From positions 186,001-250,000 of the forward strand of contig NZ_CP029479.1 in the NCBI RefSeq assembly GCF_003150835.1: a stretch of 64,000 nucleotides of DNA, written 5' to 3'. This DNA is from Phenylobacterium parvum. GTDB lineage: Bacteria > Pseudomonadota > Alphaproteobacteria > Caulobacterales > Caulobacteraceae. The notes beneath the pieces were generated by a model. That model was not told the origin of the DNA. It made no database searches and was given only the letters and a program-made list of their open reading frames with translations. The position numbers and the translations under genes are program-made. Of the stretch, positions 44,461 to 52,985 are shown piece by piece (positions within the stretch are counted from its first letter, which is position 1; every line of letters starts with the position of its first letter).

Positions 44461-44466
44461 TATAAA
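44461..44466 (+). promoter_or_regulatory. Candidate -10 element for ompA
   Basis: TATAAA at 44461-44466, 49 bases before the ompA ATG; no good -35 at normal distance. A GANTC (GATTC, 44400-44404) lies 56 bases upstream of it. Confidence 0.35.
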
Positions 44467-44514
44467 GAGCGGATAGCGGTTACGTCTCCGCAGAGGGCAA
44501 GAGAGGGCTCTGTT

Positions 44515-45717
44515 ATGAAATTCAAACTCCTGGCTGGAGCGGCTTTGGCCGCTGTGACCATCGCTTCGGGGGCTTCCGCCCGTGAAGTGGGCTGGTACGG
44601 CGCCGTTGATCTCGGCTACCACTGGCCCCTGGGCCTGGACATGACGTCCAGCAACAACGCCGCGAACGGCAAGCCCTACGACTGGTCGTTCAACCAGGCC
44701 GAGGACTGGACCGGCTTCGCCCGTCTTGGCTATCAGGTCTCCAGCAACTGGCGCGTTGAGCTCGAGGGCGGCTACCGCCCCGGCGACATCGAGTCCGTCC
44801 GCGGCGGCGCCAGCAACGCGATCGTGGGTCTCTGCACCCCCGGCGTGGTCCGCACCGCGGCCGCCCCGAACTGCGGCTCGCCCAGCGGCGACCTGAAGTC
44901 GATCACCGTGATGGGCAATGTCATCTATGACATCCTGCCGGACTCGGCCCTGAACCCCTTCATCGGCGCGGGCATCGGCATCAACAACGTCAAGGCCGAC
45001 GCCATCGTCGGTCAGTTCTCGACCATCACCCCGGTGGGTCCGGCCGCTACGGCCGCCAACCCCGCCTGGCAGAACCTGACGGTTGACGACGACGACACCG
45101 CCTTCGCCTGGCAGGGCATCGCCGGCGTGGCTTGGGCGGTCACCGACCGTCTGGACGTCGACCTGACCTACCGCTACCTCAGCGGCTCGGACCTGACCTT
45201 CGCGTCCAAGGGCAGCCATGCCCTGCAGCCCGGCGCCTTCGCCGGCGCGTATGAGGACCAGTCCCTGACCCTGGGCCTGCGTTACTCCTTCGCTCCGCCG
45301 CCGCCGCCGCCGCCGCCGCCTCCCCCGCCGCCGCCGCCTCCGCCTCCCCCGCCGCCGCCGCCTCCGCCGCCGCCGGCCTACGAGGCGAAGCAGTTCGTGG
45401 TCTACTTCCCGTTCGACCAGTCGGTCCTGACGCCGGAAGCCCAGACCATCGTCACCGAGGCGGCTGAGTACGCCAAGGCTGGCAACGCGACCCGCGTGAT
45501 CGTGGTCGGCCACACCGACTCGTCCGGTTCGCCGGCTTACAACGTCCGCCTCTCCGAGCGCCGGGCCAAGGCCGTCGCCGACGCTCTCGTCGGCCAGGGC
45601 GTGGGCCAGCAGCTGATGCAGGTGGACTGGAAGGGTGAAACCCAACTCGCGGTCGCCACCGGCGACGGCGTGAAGGAGCCCCTGAACCGCCGCTCGACGA
45701 TCGACATCAACTTCTGA
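44515..45717 (+). CDS. OmpA-family outer-membrane protein with 27-Pro linker
   Basis: Predicted 400 residues. A signal peptide ends at ASA (about residue 22). The N-terminal OmpA-like beta-barrel (about 23-260) begins REVGWYGAVDLGYHWPLG and ends LTLGLRYSF. A linker of 27 uninterrupted prolines (45295-45375) leads to the OmpA/MotB peptidoglycan-binding domain (about residue 290 on): FVVYFPFDQSVLTPEAQTIV, VVGHTDSSGSPAYNVRLSERRAKAVADAL, and NRRSTIDINF. It anchors the outer membrane to the cell wall. ATG 44515; a strong terminator follows. The poly-Pro codons are mixed CCG, CCT and CCC. Confidence 0.94.
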   Translation: MKFKLLAGAALAAVTIASGASAREVGWYGAVDLGYHWPLGLDMTSSNNAANGKPYDWSFNQAEDWTGFARLGYQVSSNWRVELEGGYRPGDIESVRGGASNAIVGLCTPGVVRTAAAPNCGSPSGDLKSITVMGNVIYDILPDSALNPFIGAGIGINNVKADAIVGQFSTITPVGPAATAANPAWQNLTVDDDDTAFAWQGIAGVAWAVTDRLDVDLTYRYLSGSDLTFASKGSHALQPGAFAGAYEDQSLTLGLRYSFAPPPPPPPPPPPPPPPPPPPPPPPPPPPAYEAKQFVVYFPFDQSVLTPEAQTIVTEAAEYAKAGNATRVIVVGHTDSSGSPAYNVRLSERRAKAVADALVGQGVGQQLMQVDWKGETQLAVATGDGVKEPLNRRSTIDINF

Positions 45718-45751
45718 TTTCGATCGCAGGCGGCAACGCCTGGGAAATACG

Positions 45752-45781
45752 GGGGCCCGGTCGCAAGACCGGGCCCCTTTT
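45752..45781 (+). terminator. Rho-independent terminator after ompA
   Basis: GGGGCCCGGTC (45752-45762), GCAA tetraloop, GACCGGGCCCC (45767-45777), then TTTT. Perfect 11-bp stem. Confidence 0.92.
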
Positions 45782-45912
45782 CCGTGTCCGGGACTGGATT
45801 CCGGCGGGCCTGCCGGAACTTGCGCCACAGGGTCCCAACCTGTTCACAGTCTCGTGAATCGACGCTGGGCGCTCTGCCGAAACTCCAGCATGTTCAAGCG
45901 TCAAGCCCGCTG

Positions 45913-45927
45913 TTAACCTCTCGTTAG
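45913..45927. promoter_or_regulatory. CtrA-like binding site upstream of nrdA
   Basis: TTAA-cctctcg-TTAG matches the CtrA consensus TTAA-N7-TTAA with one mismatch; it lies 163 bases before the nrdA ATG, near two GANTC (CcrM) sites. Motif match only. Confidence 0.4.
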
Positions 45928-46017
45928 CAAAAAACTCCCGGGGACAACCCGCCCGCCCCGTTGACGAGTCATTAGGGTCATGGCCCCATGATGTTGCGTA
46001 GTCGGGCGGGGCGCCCA

Positions 46018-46027
46018 CTAGATATAG
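46018..46027. promoter_or_regulatory. NrdR-box-like site upstream of nrdA
   Basis: CTAGATATAG matches nine of the ten core positions of the published NrdR box (CwAtATaTwG). It is 63 bases before the nrdA ATG; the related CTAGATATCG lies before nrdB at 48010. The same bases resemble a Caulobacter -10 (GCTAnAwC), so operator and promoter may overlap. Confidence 0.55.
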
Positions 46028-46089
46028 ACATTTGAATATGCCGCCTGGGACATGTGTCCTTGCGGCGGCGAGGATTGCGGGTGCAGGGC

Positions 46090-47955
46090 ATGAGCGGTGG
46101 TGAAGCAGTCAGGCTGACGGTCGAGGCAAAGGCCGAGGCCGCGCCGGAACGACTGGAGCGTCCCCAGCTTCAGCTGGTCCGGAAGGTCCAGGTGGACCGT
46201 TCCCGCGACGCCCTCCTGACCGATTTCGGCAAGACCACCCTGGAGGACCGCTATCTCCTCCCGGGCGAGTCCTACCAGGACATGTTCGCCCGCGTGGCGA
46301 CGGCCTACGCTGACGACGCCGAACACGCCCAGCGGGTCTACGACTACATCTCCCGTCTCTGGTTCATGCCGGCGACCCCGGTCCTGTCCAATGGCGGTGC
46401 GGACCGCGGCCTGCCCATTTCCTGCTTCCTGAACGCCGTGAACGACTCCCTCGACGGCATCCAGGGCGTCTGGAACGAGAACGTCGCCCTGGCCTCAAAT
46501 GGCGGCGGCATCGGCACCTACTGGGGCGGCGTCCGCTCCATCGGCGAGAAGGTCAAGGGCGCCGGCCAGACCAGCGGCATCATCCCCTTCATCCGGGTCA
46601 TGGACAGCCTGACCCTGGCCATCAGCCAGGGCTCCCTGCGCCGCGGATCCGCGGCGGTCTATCTCGACATCCACCATCCGGAGATCGAGGAGTTCCTCGA
46701 GATCCGCAAGCCGTCGGGCGACTTCAACCGCAAGTCCCTGAACCTGCACCACGGCATCTCCATCACGGACGAGTTCATGGAGGCGGTCCGGGACGGGGCG
46801 CCCTTCGGCCTGCGCTCGCCCAAGACCGGTGAGGTCATCCGCGAGGTCGACGCCCGCAGCCTCTGGCAGAAGATCCTCGAGATCCGCCTGCAGACGGGCG
46901 AGCCCTACCTGATCTTCTCCGACGCCGTGAACCGCTCCATGCCCCAGCACCAGAGGGACCTGGGCCTGGCCGTGCGCCAGTCCAACCTCTGCTCGGAGAT
47001 CATGCTGCACACCGGCCTCGACCACCTGGGCAAGGAGCGCACGGCGGTGTGCTGCCTGTCCTCGGTGAATGCCGAGACCTTCCTGGAGTGGCGCGATCAC
47101 CCGACCTTCATCGAGGACGTCATGCGTTTCCTCGACAACGTGCTCGAGGACTTCATCACCCGGGCGCCCTCCAGCATGGCGAACGCCATCTACGCCGCCC
47201 GGCGCGAGCGGTCGGTGGGCCTGGGCCTGATGGGCTTCCATTCCTTCCTGCAGATGCAGAACGTTCCCTTCGAGTCCGCCATGGCCAAGTCCTGGAACAT
47301 GCGGCTCTTCAAGCACCTGCGCCGCCAGTGCGACGCCGCCTCGCGGGTCCTGGCCGCCGAGCGCGGGCCCTGCCCGGACGCCGCCGAGCGCGGGGTCATG
47401 GAGCGCTTCTCGCACAAGCTGGCCATTGCCCCGACCGCCTCGATCTCGATCATCTGCGGCGGGACCAGTGCGGGGATCGAGCCGATCCCGGCCAACATCT
47501 ACACCCACAAGACCCTGTCGGGGACCTTCGCGGTCCGGAACCCTTACCTTGAGCGCCTCCTGGAGGCCCGGGGCCAGAATATCCCGTCGGTCTGGGACTC
47601 CATCCTCGAGAACGAGGGCTCGGTGCAGCACCTCGATTGCCTGACCCAGGATGAGAAGGACGTCTACAAGACCGCCTTCGAGCTCGACCAGCGCTGGGTG
47701 ATCGAGCTGGCCGCCGACCGGACGCCGGACATCTGCCAGTCCCAGTCGGTGAACATCTTCCTGCCGGGAGACGTCGACAAGTGGGACCTCCACATGCTGC
47801 ACTGGTCGGCCTGGGAGCAGGGGTGCAAGTCGCTCTACTACCTGCGTTCCAAGTCGGTGCAGAGGGCGGCCCACGCCGGCGCCGAAGCCGTCGCCAGCAT
47901 CGCGCTGGTCGAGGAAGGGCGTACCGACTACGAGGAATGCCTGGCCTGCCAGTAG
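46090..47955 (+). CDS. nrdA: Ribonucleoside-diphosphate reductase, large subunit, short form without ATP-cone
   Basis: Predicted 621 residues from ATG 46090 (GTG 46081 possible). It reduces ribonucleotides for DNA synthesis with NrdB. Homology starts near RSRDALLTDFGKTTLEDRYL, so the N-terminal ATP-cone (about 90 residues in E. coli NrdA) is absent. Seen: PATPVLSNGGADRGLPISCFL with the first active-site Cys, NLCSEIMLHT and the AVCCLSSVN block with the second Cys, APTASISIICGGTSAGIEP, and the redox-relay tail EECLACQ (CxxC). Without the cone, dATP inhibition of the usual kind is unlikely. nrdB follows after 133 bases with its own regulatory region. Confidence 0.95.
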   Translation: MSGGEAVRLTVEAKAEAAPERLERPQLQLVRKVQVDRSRDALLTDFGKTTLEDRYLLPGESYQDMFARVATAYADDAEHAQRVYDYISRLWFMPATPVLSNGGADRGLPISCFLNAVNDSLDGIQGVWNENVALASNGGGIGTYWGGVRSIGEKVKGAGQTSGIIPFIRVMDSLTLAISQGSLRRGSAAVYLDIHHPEIEEFLEIRKPSGDFNRKSLNLHHGISITDEFMEAVRDGAPFGLRSPKTGEVIREVDARSLWQKILEIRLQTGEPYLIFSDAVNRSMPQHQRDLGLAVRQSNLCSEIMLHTGLDHLGKERTAVCCLSSVNAETFLEWRDHPTFIEDVMRFLDNVLEDFITRAPSSMANAIYAARRERSVGLGLMGFHSFLQMQNVPFESAMAKSWNMRLFKHLRRQCDAASRVLAAERGPCPDAAERGVMERFSHKLAIAPTASISIICGGTSAGIEPIPANIYTHKTLSGTFAVRNPYLERLLEARGQNIPSVWDSILENEGSVQHLDCLTQDEKDVYKTAFELDQRWVIELAADRTPDICQSQSVNIFLPGDVDKWDLHMLHWSAWEQGCKSLYYLRSKSVQRAAHAGAEAVASIALVEEGRTDYEECLACQ

Positions 47956-48009
47956 GCGGGCTGTCCCCAGGCCATTCACAACATGTTGGGTCCAAAGGTG
48001 CGACACCCC

Positions 48010-48019
48010 CTAGATATCG
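48010..48019. promoter_or_regulatory. NrdR-box-like site upstream of nrdB
   Basis: CTAGATATCG, inside the palindromic CCCCCTAGATATCGGGGG (48006-48023). It shares CTAGATAT with the nrdA site. A second, weaker CTAGATC lies at 48034-48040. Confidence 0.5.
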
Positions 48020-48088
48020 GGGGCGACCCGTGTCTAGATCGGGCCCTGAACCAATGAGTTCCACCGCGTTTCCGAGGAGAGCCTGACC

Positions 48089-49126
48089 GTGCCCGCCAAG
48101 TCCGCCCTGCCTGGCCTGCTCACGCCGTCCTACGCCTACAAGCCCTTCCGCTATCCCTGGGCCTATGAGTTCTGGAAGCGCCAGCAGCAGGTCCACTGGA
48201 TGCCCGAGGAAGTGCCCCTCGGCGAGGACCTCAAGGACTGGGCCGCCAAGCTCAACGACCGCGAGCGGAACCTGCTGACCCAGATCTTCCGCTTCTTCAC
48301 CCAGTCGGACGTCGAGGTGAACGACAACTACATGGAGCGCTACTCGCGCGTCTTCCGTCCGACCGAGATCAAGATGATGCTGGCCTCGTTCTCCAACATG
48401 GAGACGATCCACATCGCCGCCTACGCCCTGCTGCTCGAGACCATCGGCATGCCCGATTCCGAGTTCACGGCCTTCCTGGAGTTCCAGGAGCTGAAGGCCA
48501 AGCACGACTATATGCAGCAGTTCGGGGTCGACACCGAGGCCGACATCGCCCGGACCCTGGCCATGTTCGGCGCCTTCACCGAGGGGCTCCAGCTGTTCGC
48601 CAGCTTCGCCATGCTGATGAACTTCCCCCGCCACAACAAGATGAAGGGCATGGGGCAGATCGTGTCCTGGTCGGTGCGCGACGAGAGCCTACACTGCGAG
48701 GGCATCATCAAGCTCTACCATGCCTTCAACCAGGAGACCGGGGCGGTCACGCCGGCCGTGGCCGACGACATCGTCGACTGCTGCAAGACCGTGGTCAGCC
48801 TGGAAGACAAGTTCATCGACCTGGCCTTCTCCGCCGGCGAGGTCCAGGGCATGACCCCGGAGGACATCAAGGCCTACATCCGCTTCATCGCGGACTGGCG
48901 CCTGCGCCAGCTGGCCCTGCCGGAGGTCTACGGGGTGAAGGAAAATCCCCTGCCCTGGCTGCAGTCCATGCTGTCCGGCGTCGAGCACGCCAACTTCTTC
49001 GAGGCGCGCTCCACCGAGTATTCCAAAGCCGCCACCCGCGGCCAGTGGCATGGGGACGCCGGGGTCTGGACCGAGTTCGACCGCCTCATGTCGCGCCGGA
49101 CGGCGCCCGCCGAACCGGCCGAGTAG
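48089..49126 (+). CDS. nrdB: Ribonucleoside-diphosphate reductase, small subunit
   Basis: Predicted 345 residues from GTG 48089, with GAGGAGA upstream. It houses the di-iron tyrosyl-radical cofactor. The ligands and radical Tyr are all present: Asp in QSDVEVNDNY, Glu, His and Tyr in METIHIAAYALLLET (E-xx-H-xxx-Y), Glu in FTEGLQLFASFAML, and Glu and His in RDESLHCEGI. The C-terminal tail is Ala/Pro/Glu-rich, ending PAEPAE. Not an R2c (Phe for Tyr) form. Separately controlled from nrdA by its own NrdR-like site. Confidence 0.96.
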   Translation: MPAKSALPGLLTPSYAYKPFRYPWAYEFWKRQQQVHWMPEEVPLGEDLKDWAAKLNDRERNLLTQIFRFFTQSDVEVNDNYMERYSRVFRPTEIKMMLASFSNMETIHIAAYALLLETIGMPDSEFTAFLEFQELKAKHDYMQQFGVDTEADIARTLAMFGAFTEGLQLFASFAMLMNFPRHNKMKGMGQIVSWSVRDESLHCEGIIKLYHAFNQETGAVTPAVADDIVDCCKTVVSLEDKFIDLAFSAGEVQGMTPEDIKAYIRFIADWRLRQLALPEVYGVKENPLPWLQSMLSGVEHANFFEARSTEYSKAATRGQWHGDAGVWTEFDRLMSRRTAPAEPAE

Positions 49127-49176
49127 CCCGGCCGCCCGACCTCAGGCCCCAATCCGTTCCAGAGTCAGGCCCAAAA

Positions 49177-50043
49177 TCAGGCCCGGGTCTGGTCTGACAA
49201 GTCCATCAGGGCCGCCACGCGGTTGGCGGTCGACGGGTGGGTCGAGAACAGGTTGTCCATCCCCTGGCCCGAGAGCGGGTTGATGATGAACATGTGGCTG
49301 GTCGCCGGATTGGCCTCGGCGTCGGGGTTGGGCACCCCGCGGGCGTAGGCCTCGATCTTCCGAAGGGCGCTGGCCAGGGCCTCGGGGTCTCCCGAGATCT
49401 CGGCGCCGCCCCGGTCGGCCTCGTACTCGCGGCTGCGGCTGATGGCCATCTGGACCAGGGCTGCGGCGATGGGCGCCAGGATCATGACCATCAGGCCCAG
49501 GAGGCCGCCGCCCCGCCGCTCACCATTGCTCGAGGCGCCGCTGAAGGCGGCGAGATTGGCCAGGGTGGAGATGGCGCCGGCGATGGTCGCCGTCACGGTC
49601 ATGGTCAGGGTGTCGCGGTGCTTCACGTGCGCGAGCTCGTGCGCCATCACGCCGCGGATCTCCCGGCGATCCAGCATGCGGAGCAGGCCCCGGGTCGCGG
49701 CGACCGCGGCGTGGTCGGGATTGCGGCCGGTCGCAAACGCATTCGGCTGGTCCTGGTCGATGATGTAGATCTTGGGCAGCGGCATCTGCGCCCGCCCAGC
49801 GAGTTCGATCACGTCGGAGGCGTAGTTCCGGACCAGGGGGTCGGGATGCGAGGCGTCCACCGCCTGGGCCCGGTACATCTTCAGGACGATCTTGTCCGAG
49901 TTCCAGTAGCTGAAGGCGTTCATCGCCACGGCAAGGCCAAAGGCGATGATCATGCCGTTCGGGCCGCCCATGCTGTAGCCAATCCCCACGAAGATGGCCG
50001 TCAGGGCGGCCAGCAGGGTGAAGGTGCGAAGGGTGTTGCGCAT
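49177..50043 (-). CDS. htpX: Membrane zinc protease HtpX
   Basis: Predicted 288 residues, standard length. It degrades misfolded membrane proteins at the inner membrane. Two N-terminal helices ([36 protein letters not shown]) precede the catalytic domain; the zinc motif is [13 protein letters not shown] (HExxH), followed by two more hydrophobic segments ([20 protein letters not shown]) and [18 protein letters not shown] with the third ligand. Start is ATG 50043. It lies 66 bases downstream of dctA on the same strand. Confidence 0.97.
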   Translation of the reverse strand: MRNTLRTFTLLAALTAIFVGIGYSMGGPNGMIIAFGLAVAMNAFSYWNSDKIVLKMYRAQAVDASHPDPLVRNYASDVIELAGRAQMPLPKIYIIDQDQPNAFATGRNPDHAAVAATRGLLRMLDRREIRGVMAHELAHVKHRDTLTMTVTATIAGAISTLANLAAFSGASSNGERRGGGLLGLMVMILAPIAAALVQMAISRSREYEADRGGAEISGDPEALASALRKIEAYARGVPNPDAEANPATSHMFIINPLSGQGMDNLFSTHPSTANRVAALMDLSDQTRA

Positions 50044-50109
50044 CGGGTTCCGCCAGAAGTTGTTGTCTCAGAGATATAGGCCGGGCGCCGGCTGCGGGAA
50101 AGACCGGCC

Positions 50110-51360
50110 TCAGGCGGGCCGGGCCTCCGCCGCCTCCGGATCCTCGATCTGGTTCTCCCACTTCGCCACGACGGCGCTGGCCACGGAGTTGCCGACCACG
50201 TTGGTGGCCGAGCGCCCCATGTCCAGCAGCTGGTCCACGGCCAGGATGATGCCGATCCCCGCCTCGGGCAGTCCGAAATAGGCCAGGGTGGCGGCGATCA
50301 CGACGATGGAAGCCTTGGGTACGCCGGCCATGCCCTTCGACGTCACCATCAGCAGGCCCAGCATGGTGATCTGCTGCATCAGCGTCAGCTCGATCCCGTA
50401 GATCTGGGCGATGAACAGGGTGGCGAAGGTGCAGTACATCATCGACCCGTCCAGGTTGAACGAGTAGCCGAGCGGCAGGACGAAGCTGGCCACCTTGCGG
50501 GAGACGCCGAACTTCTGGAGGGCGGCCAGGGTGCCGGGATAGGCCGCCTCGGACGAAGCGGTCGAGAAGGCCAGCAGCATGGGCTCGCGGATGCCGGCGA
50601 TCAGCTTCAGCCCTTTCAGGCCCACGATCAGGATCAGGGCGGCCAGGAGCAGGGTCCAGAGCACGCCCAGCGACAGGTAGAACCCGCCGACGAACTTGGC
50701 GTAGGCCCCCAGGATATCCAGGCCCTTGGTGGCGATGACCGAGGCCAGAGAGGCGAAGATGGCCGCGGGGGACACCAGCATGACGTATCCGGTGACCTTC
50801 AGCATGATCGCCGAGACCTGCTCCACCAGGTTCAGCACCGCAGGCGCACGGTCGTCGATGGAGGCCACCGCCGTGCCGATGAACAGCGAGAAGATCACGA
50901 TGGGCAGGATCTCGTTGTTGGCCATGGCCTTGATGATGGAATCCGGCACCAGGTGAGTGGTCAGGAACTCCTTGAGGGTCAGCTTGGCCGCTGGCGCGAC
51001 CGCCCGGTCCGCGAGGGCGGTCGGGTCCAGGGCCATTCCGGCCCCGGGCTGGATCAGGTGCACCATCAGGAGGCCCACCGTCAGGGAGACGATGGAGGCC
51101 AGCAGGAACCAGGCGATGGACTTGACCCCCACCCGGCCCACGGCCGCGGCGTCCTCCATGTGGGCGATGCCCGCCACCAGGGTCGCAAAGACCAGGGGGG
51201 CGATGATCATCTTGATCATGCGCAGGAAGATGGTGGTGATGACCGACAGGCCTTCGGCGAAGGACGCCGCCTGTTCCACCGACATGAAGGTGTGGGCGGC
51301 CCATCCGGCCAGCACGCCCAGGACCATCGAGGCGATGACGAAGATATTGAACAGGCGCAT
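50110..51360 (-). CDS. Dicarboxylate/amino acid:cation symporter (DctA/GltP family)
   Basis: Predicted 416 residues from ATG 51360. It takes up C4-dicarboxylates or acidic amino acids with H+ or Na+. Family landmarks: FLRMIKMIIAPLVFATLVAGIAHM (helix 2), the HP1 serine-rich stretch AFSTASSEAAYPGTL, VLPLGYSFNLDGSMMYCTFATLFIAQ (helix 7 with NMDG-like NLDG), and LAVDQLLDMGRSATNVVGNSVAS (helix 8, R in MGRSATN). The SSEA and RSATNVVGN pattern does not separate dicarboxylate from glutamate transport. Divergent from amn. Confidence 0.92.
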   Translation of the reverse strand: MRLFNIFVIASMVLGVLAGWAAHTFMSVEQAASFAEGLSVITTIFLRMIKMIIAPLVFATLVAGIAHMEDAAAVGRVGVKSIAWFLLASIVSLTVGLLMVHLIQPGAGMALDPTALADRAVAPAAKLTLKEFLTTHLVPDSIIKAMANNEILPIVIFSLFIGTAVASIDDRAPAVLNLVEQVSAIMLKVTGYVMLVSPAAIFASLASVIATKGLDILGAYAKFVGGFYLSLGVLWTLLLAALILIVGLKGLKLIAGIREPMLLAFSTASSEAAYPGTLAALQKFGVSRKVASFVLPLGYSFNLDGSMMYCTFATLFIAQIYGIELTLMQQITMLGLLMVTSKGMAGVPKASIVVIAATLAYFGLPEAGIGIILAVDQLLDMGRSATNVVGNSVASAVVAKWENQIEDPEAAEARPA

Positions 51361-51470
51361 GACGTCTCCAGGGATCCGATCGACCCTTCTTGTGGCCAAG
51401 AACGGCGTCGCCGTCCATCCCGGGGCGGACCCCCTCTCGGAATCCCTGCGTCCCCGCGCTATCATGCGGC

Positions 51471-52922
51471 ATGAAGGAACACGTCCAAGCCGAACGAATC
51501 TGCGATCAGCTGGAGGCTGAATACGCGGCCTCCGTCACCACCCTGCGCAACGCCCTGAGGGATTTCCTTGCCGGCGGCGCCCCGCCGGATCCGGCCCTGA
51601 GGGCCTCCGGGGCCTTCGCCTATCCCAGCCTCAGGCTCGAGTGGCCCCCCGGCCGGGACTATCCGCGTCTGGCCCGGGCCTATGCCCGCCTTGGCGCCCC
51701 GGGCGCCTATGAGACCACCGTCACCCGGCCCAGCCACTTCCGCGACTTCCTGGTCGAGCAGCTGTCCCTGCTCATGGCCGACTTCGACGTGACGGTCAGC
51801 GTCGGGCGCTCCACCCAGGAGATTCCCTTCGCCTACGTGCTCGACGCCTCGGTGGACCTTGCCCAGGCCGACGTCGGGGCGGCGGAAATCGCCCGGCACT
51901 TTCCCAGCACCGAGCTCGCGCACATCGGCGACGAGGTGGCGGATGGACTCTGGGTCTCGCCCTCCGAGGCGCCACGGCCCCTGGCCCTCTTCGACGGCCT
52001 GCGCACCGATTTCTCCCTGGCCCGGCTGACCCACTACACCGGGACCCCGGCCGAGCACGTCCAGTCCTATGTCCTCTTCACCAACTATCATCGCTACGTC
52101 GACGAGTTCGTGCGCTGGTCCTGCGAGCGGCTCCGGTCAGACGAGGGCTACACCGCCCTGTCCACCGCCGGCGGCGTCCTCGTCACCCGCGACACCCCTG
52201 ATCCCGAGCAGGTCGTGGCCGACGCCCCCTGGCGGCGTCACCAGATGCCGGCCTATCACCTCATGGCGCCGGGCCGCCGGGGCATCACCCTGGTCAACAT
52301 CGGCGTCGGCCCGTCCAACGCCAAGACCATCACCGACCACCTGGCCGTGCTTCGTCCCCAGGCCTGGCTGATGATCGGCCATTGCGGCGGCCTCAGGGGC
52401 TCCCAGACCATCGGCGACTATGTCCTGGCCCACGCCTACCTGCGCGACGACCACGTCCTGGACGACGTCCTGCCGCCGGAGATCCCCATCCCGCCCATCG
52501 CCGAGGTCCAGGTCGCCCTGGGCCGGGCCGCCGAAATCGTCACGGGCGAGAGCGGAGAGGCCCTGAAGCGCCGGCTCCGCACGGGCACGGTGGTGACCAC
52601 CGACGACCGTAACTGGGAGCTGCGCTATTCCTCCAGCGCCCTCCGGTTCAACCAGTCCCGGGCCGTGGCTATCGACATGGAAAGCGCCACCATCGCCGCC
52701 CAGGGCTACAGGTTCCGGGTGCCCTACGGCACCCTCCTGTGCGTCTCCGACAAGCCCCTGCACGGCGAGATCAAGCTGCCCGGCCAGGCCAACGCCTTCT
52801 ACGACCGGGCGATCGGCCAGCACCTGCAGATCGGCCTCGCCTGCGTGGACCTGCTGCGCCGCGAGGGGGCCGGCCTGCACTCGCGAAAGCTGCGCAGCTT
52901 CGACGAGCCGCCCTTCCGCTGA
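51471..52922 (+). CDS. amn: AMP nucleosidase
   Basis: Predicted 483 residues from ATG 51471, chosen by family length. It hydrolyses AMP to adenine and ribose-5-phosphate. The N-terminal half (about 1-190) is the AMN-specific regulatory domain (AYPSLRLEWPPGRDYPRLAR, TRPSHFRDFLVEQLSLLM). The C-terminal half is a nucleoside-phosphorylase fold: GITLVNIGVGPSNAKTITDHLAVLRPQAWLMIGHCGGLR, AIDMESATIAAQGYRFRVPY and LLCVSDKPLHGEIKLPG with the catalytic Asp. Monocistronic in appearance; the following aminotransferase starts 64 bases later. Confidence 0.95.
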   Translation: MKEHVQAERICDQLEAEYAASVTTLRNALRDFLAGGAPPDPALRASGAFAYPSLRLEWPPGRDYPRLARAYARLGAPGAYETTVTRPSHFRDFLVEQLSLLMADFDVTVSVGRSTQEIPFAYVLDASVDLAQADVGAAEIARHFPSTELAHIGDEVADGLWVSPSEAPRPLALFDGLRTDFSLARLTHYTGTPAEHVQSYVLFTNYHRYVDEFVRWSCERLRSDEGYTALSTAGGVLVTRDTPDPEQVVADAPWRRHQMPAYHLMAPGRRGITLVNIGVGPSNAKTITDHLAVLRPQAWLMIGHCGGLRGSQTIGDYVLAHAYLRDDHVLDDVLPPEIPIPPIAEVQVALGRAAEIVTGESGEALKRRLRTGTVVTTDDRNWELRYSSSALRFNQSRAVAIDMESATIAAQGYRFRVPYGTLLCVSDKPLHGEIKLPGQANAFYDRAIGQHLQIGLACVDLLRREGAGLHSRKLRSFDEPPFR

Positions 52923-52985
52923 TTGCGGGTGCTGACATGGGGCCGCGCTTCCCCTAAGCGTCGGTCGCCGAACAGGGAGGGCGAC

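Larger units (their letters stand above)
45718..46089. other. 372-base intergenic region between ompA and nrdA
   Basis: No gene is seen. It holds the ompA terminator (45752-45781), two GANTC sites (GAATC 45856-45860, GAGTC 45966-45970), a CtrA-like TTAA-N7-TTAg (45913-45927) and a NrdR-like CTAGATATAG (46018-46027). It is clearly less GC-rich around 45880-45930 than its surroundings, as expected for a regulated promoter region. Confidence 0.6.

Noticed and set aside
44449..45828. A 459-codon minus-strand frame opposite ompA with a long Arg run
   Set aside because: The Arg run is the reverse complement of the poly-Pro codons; no domain, and it would read through the ompA terminator.
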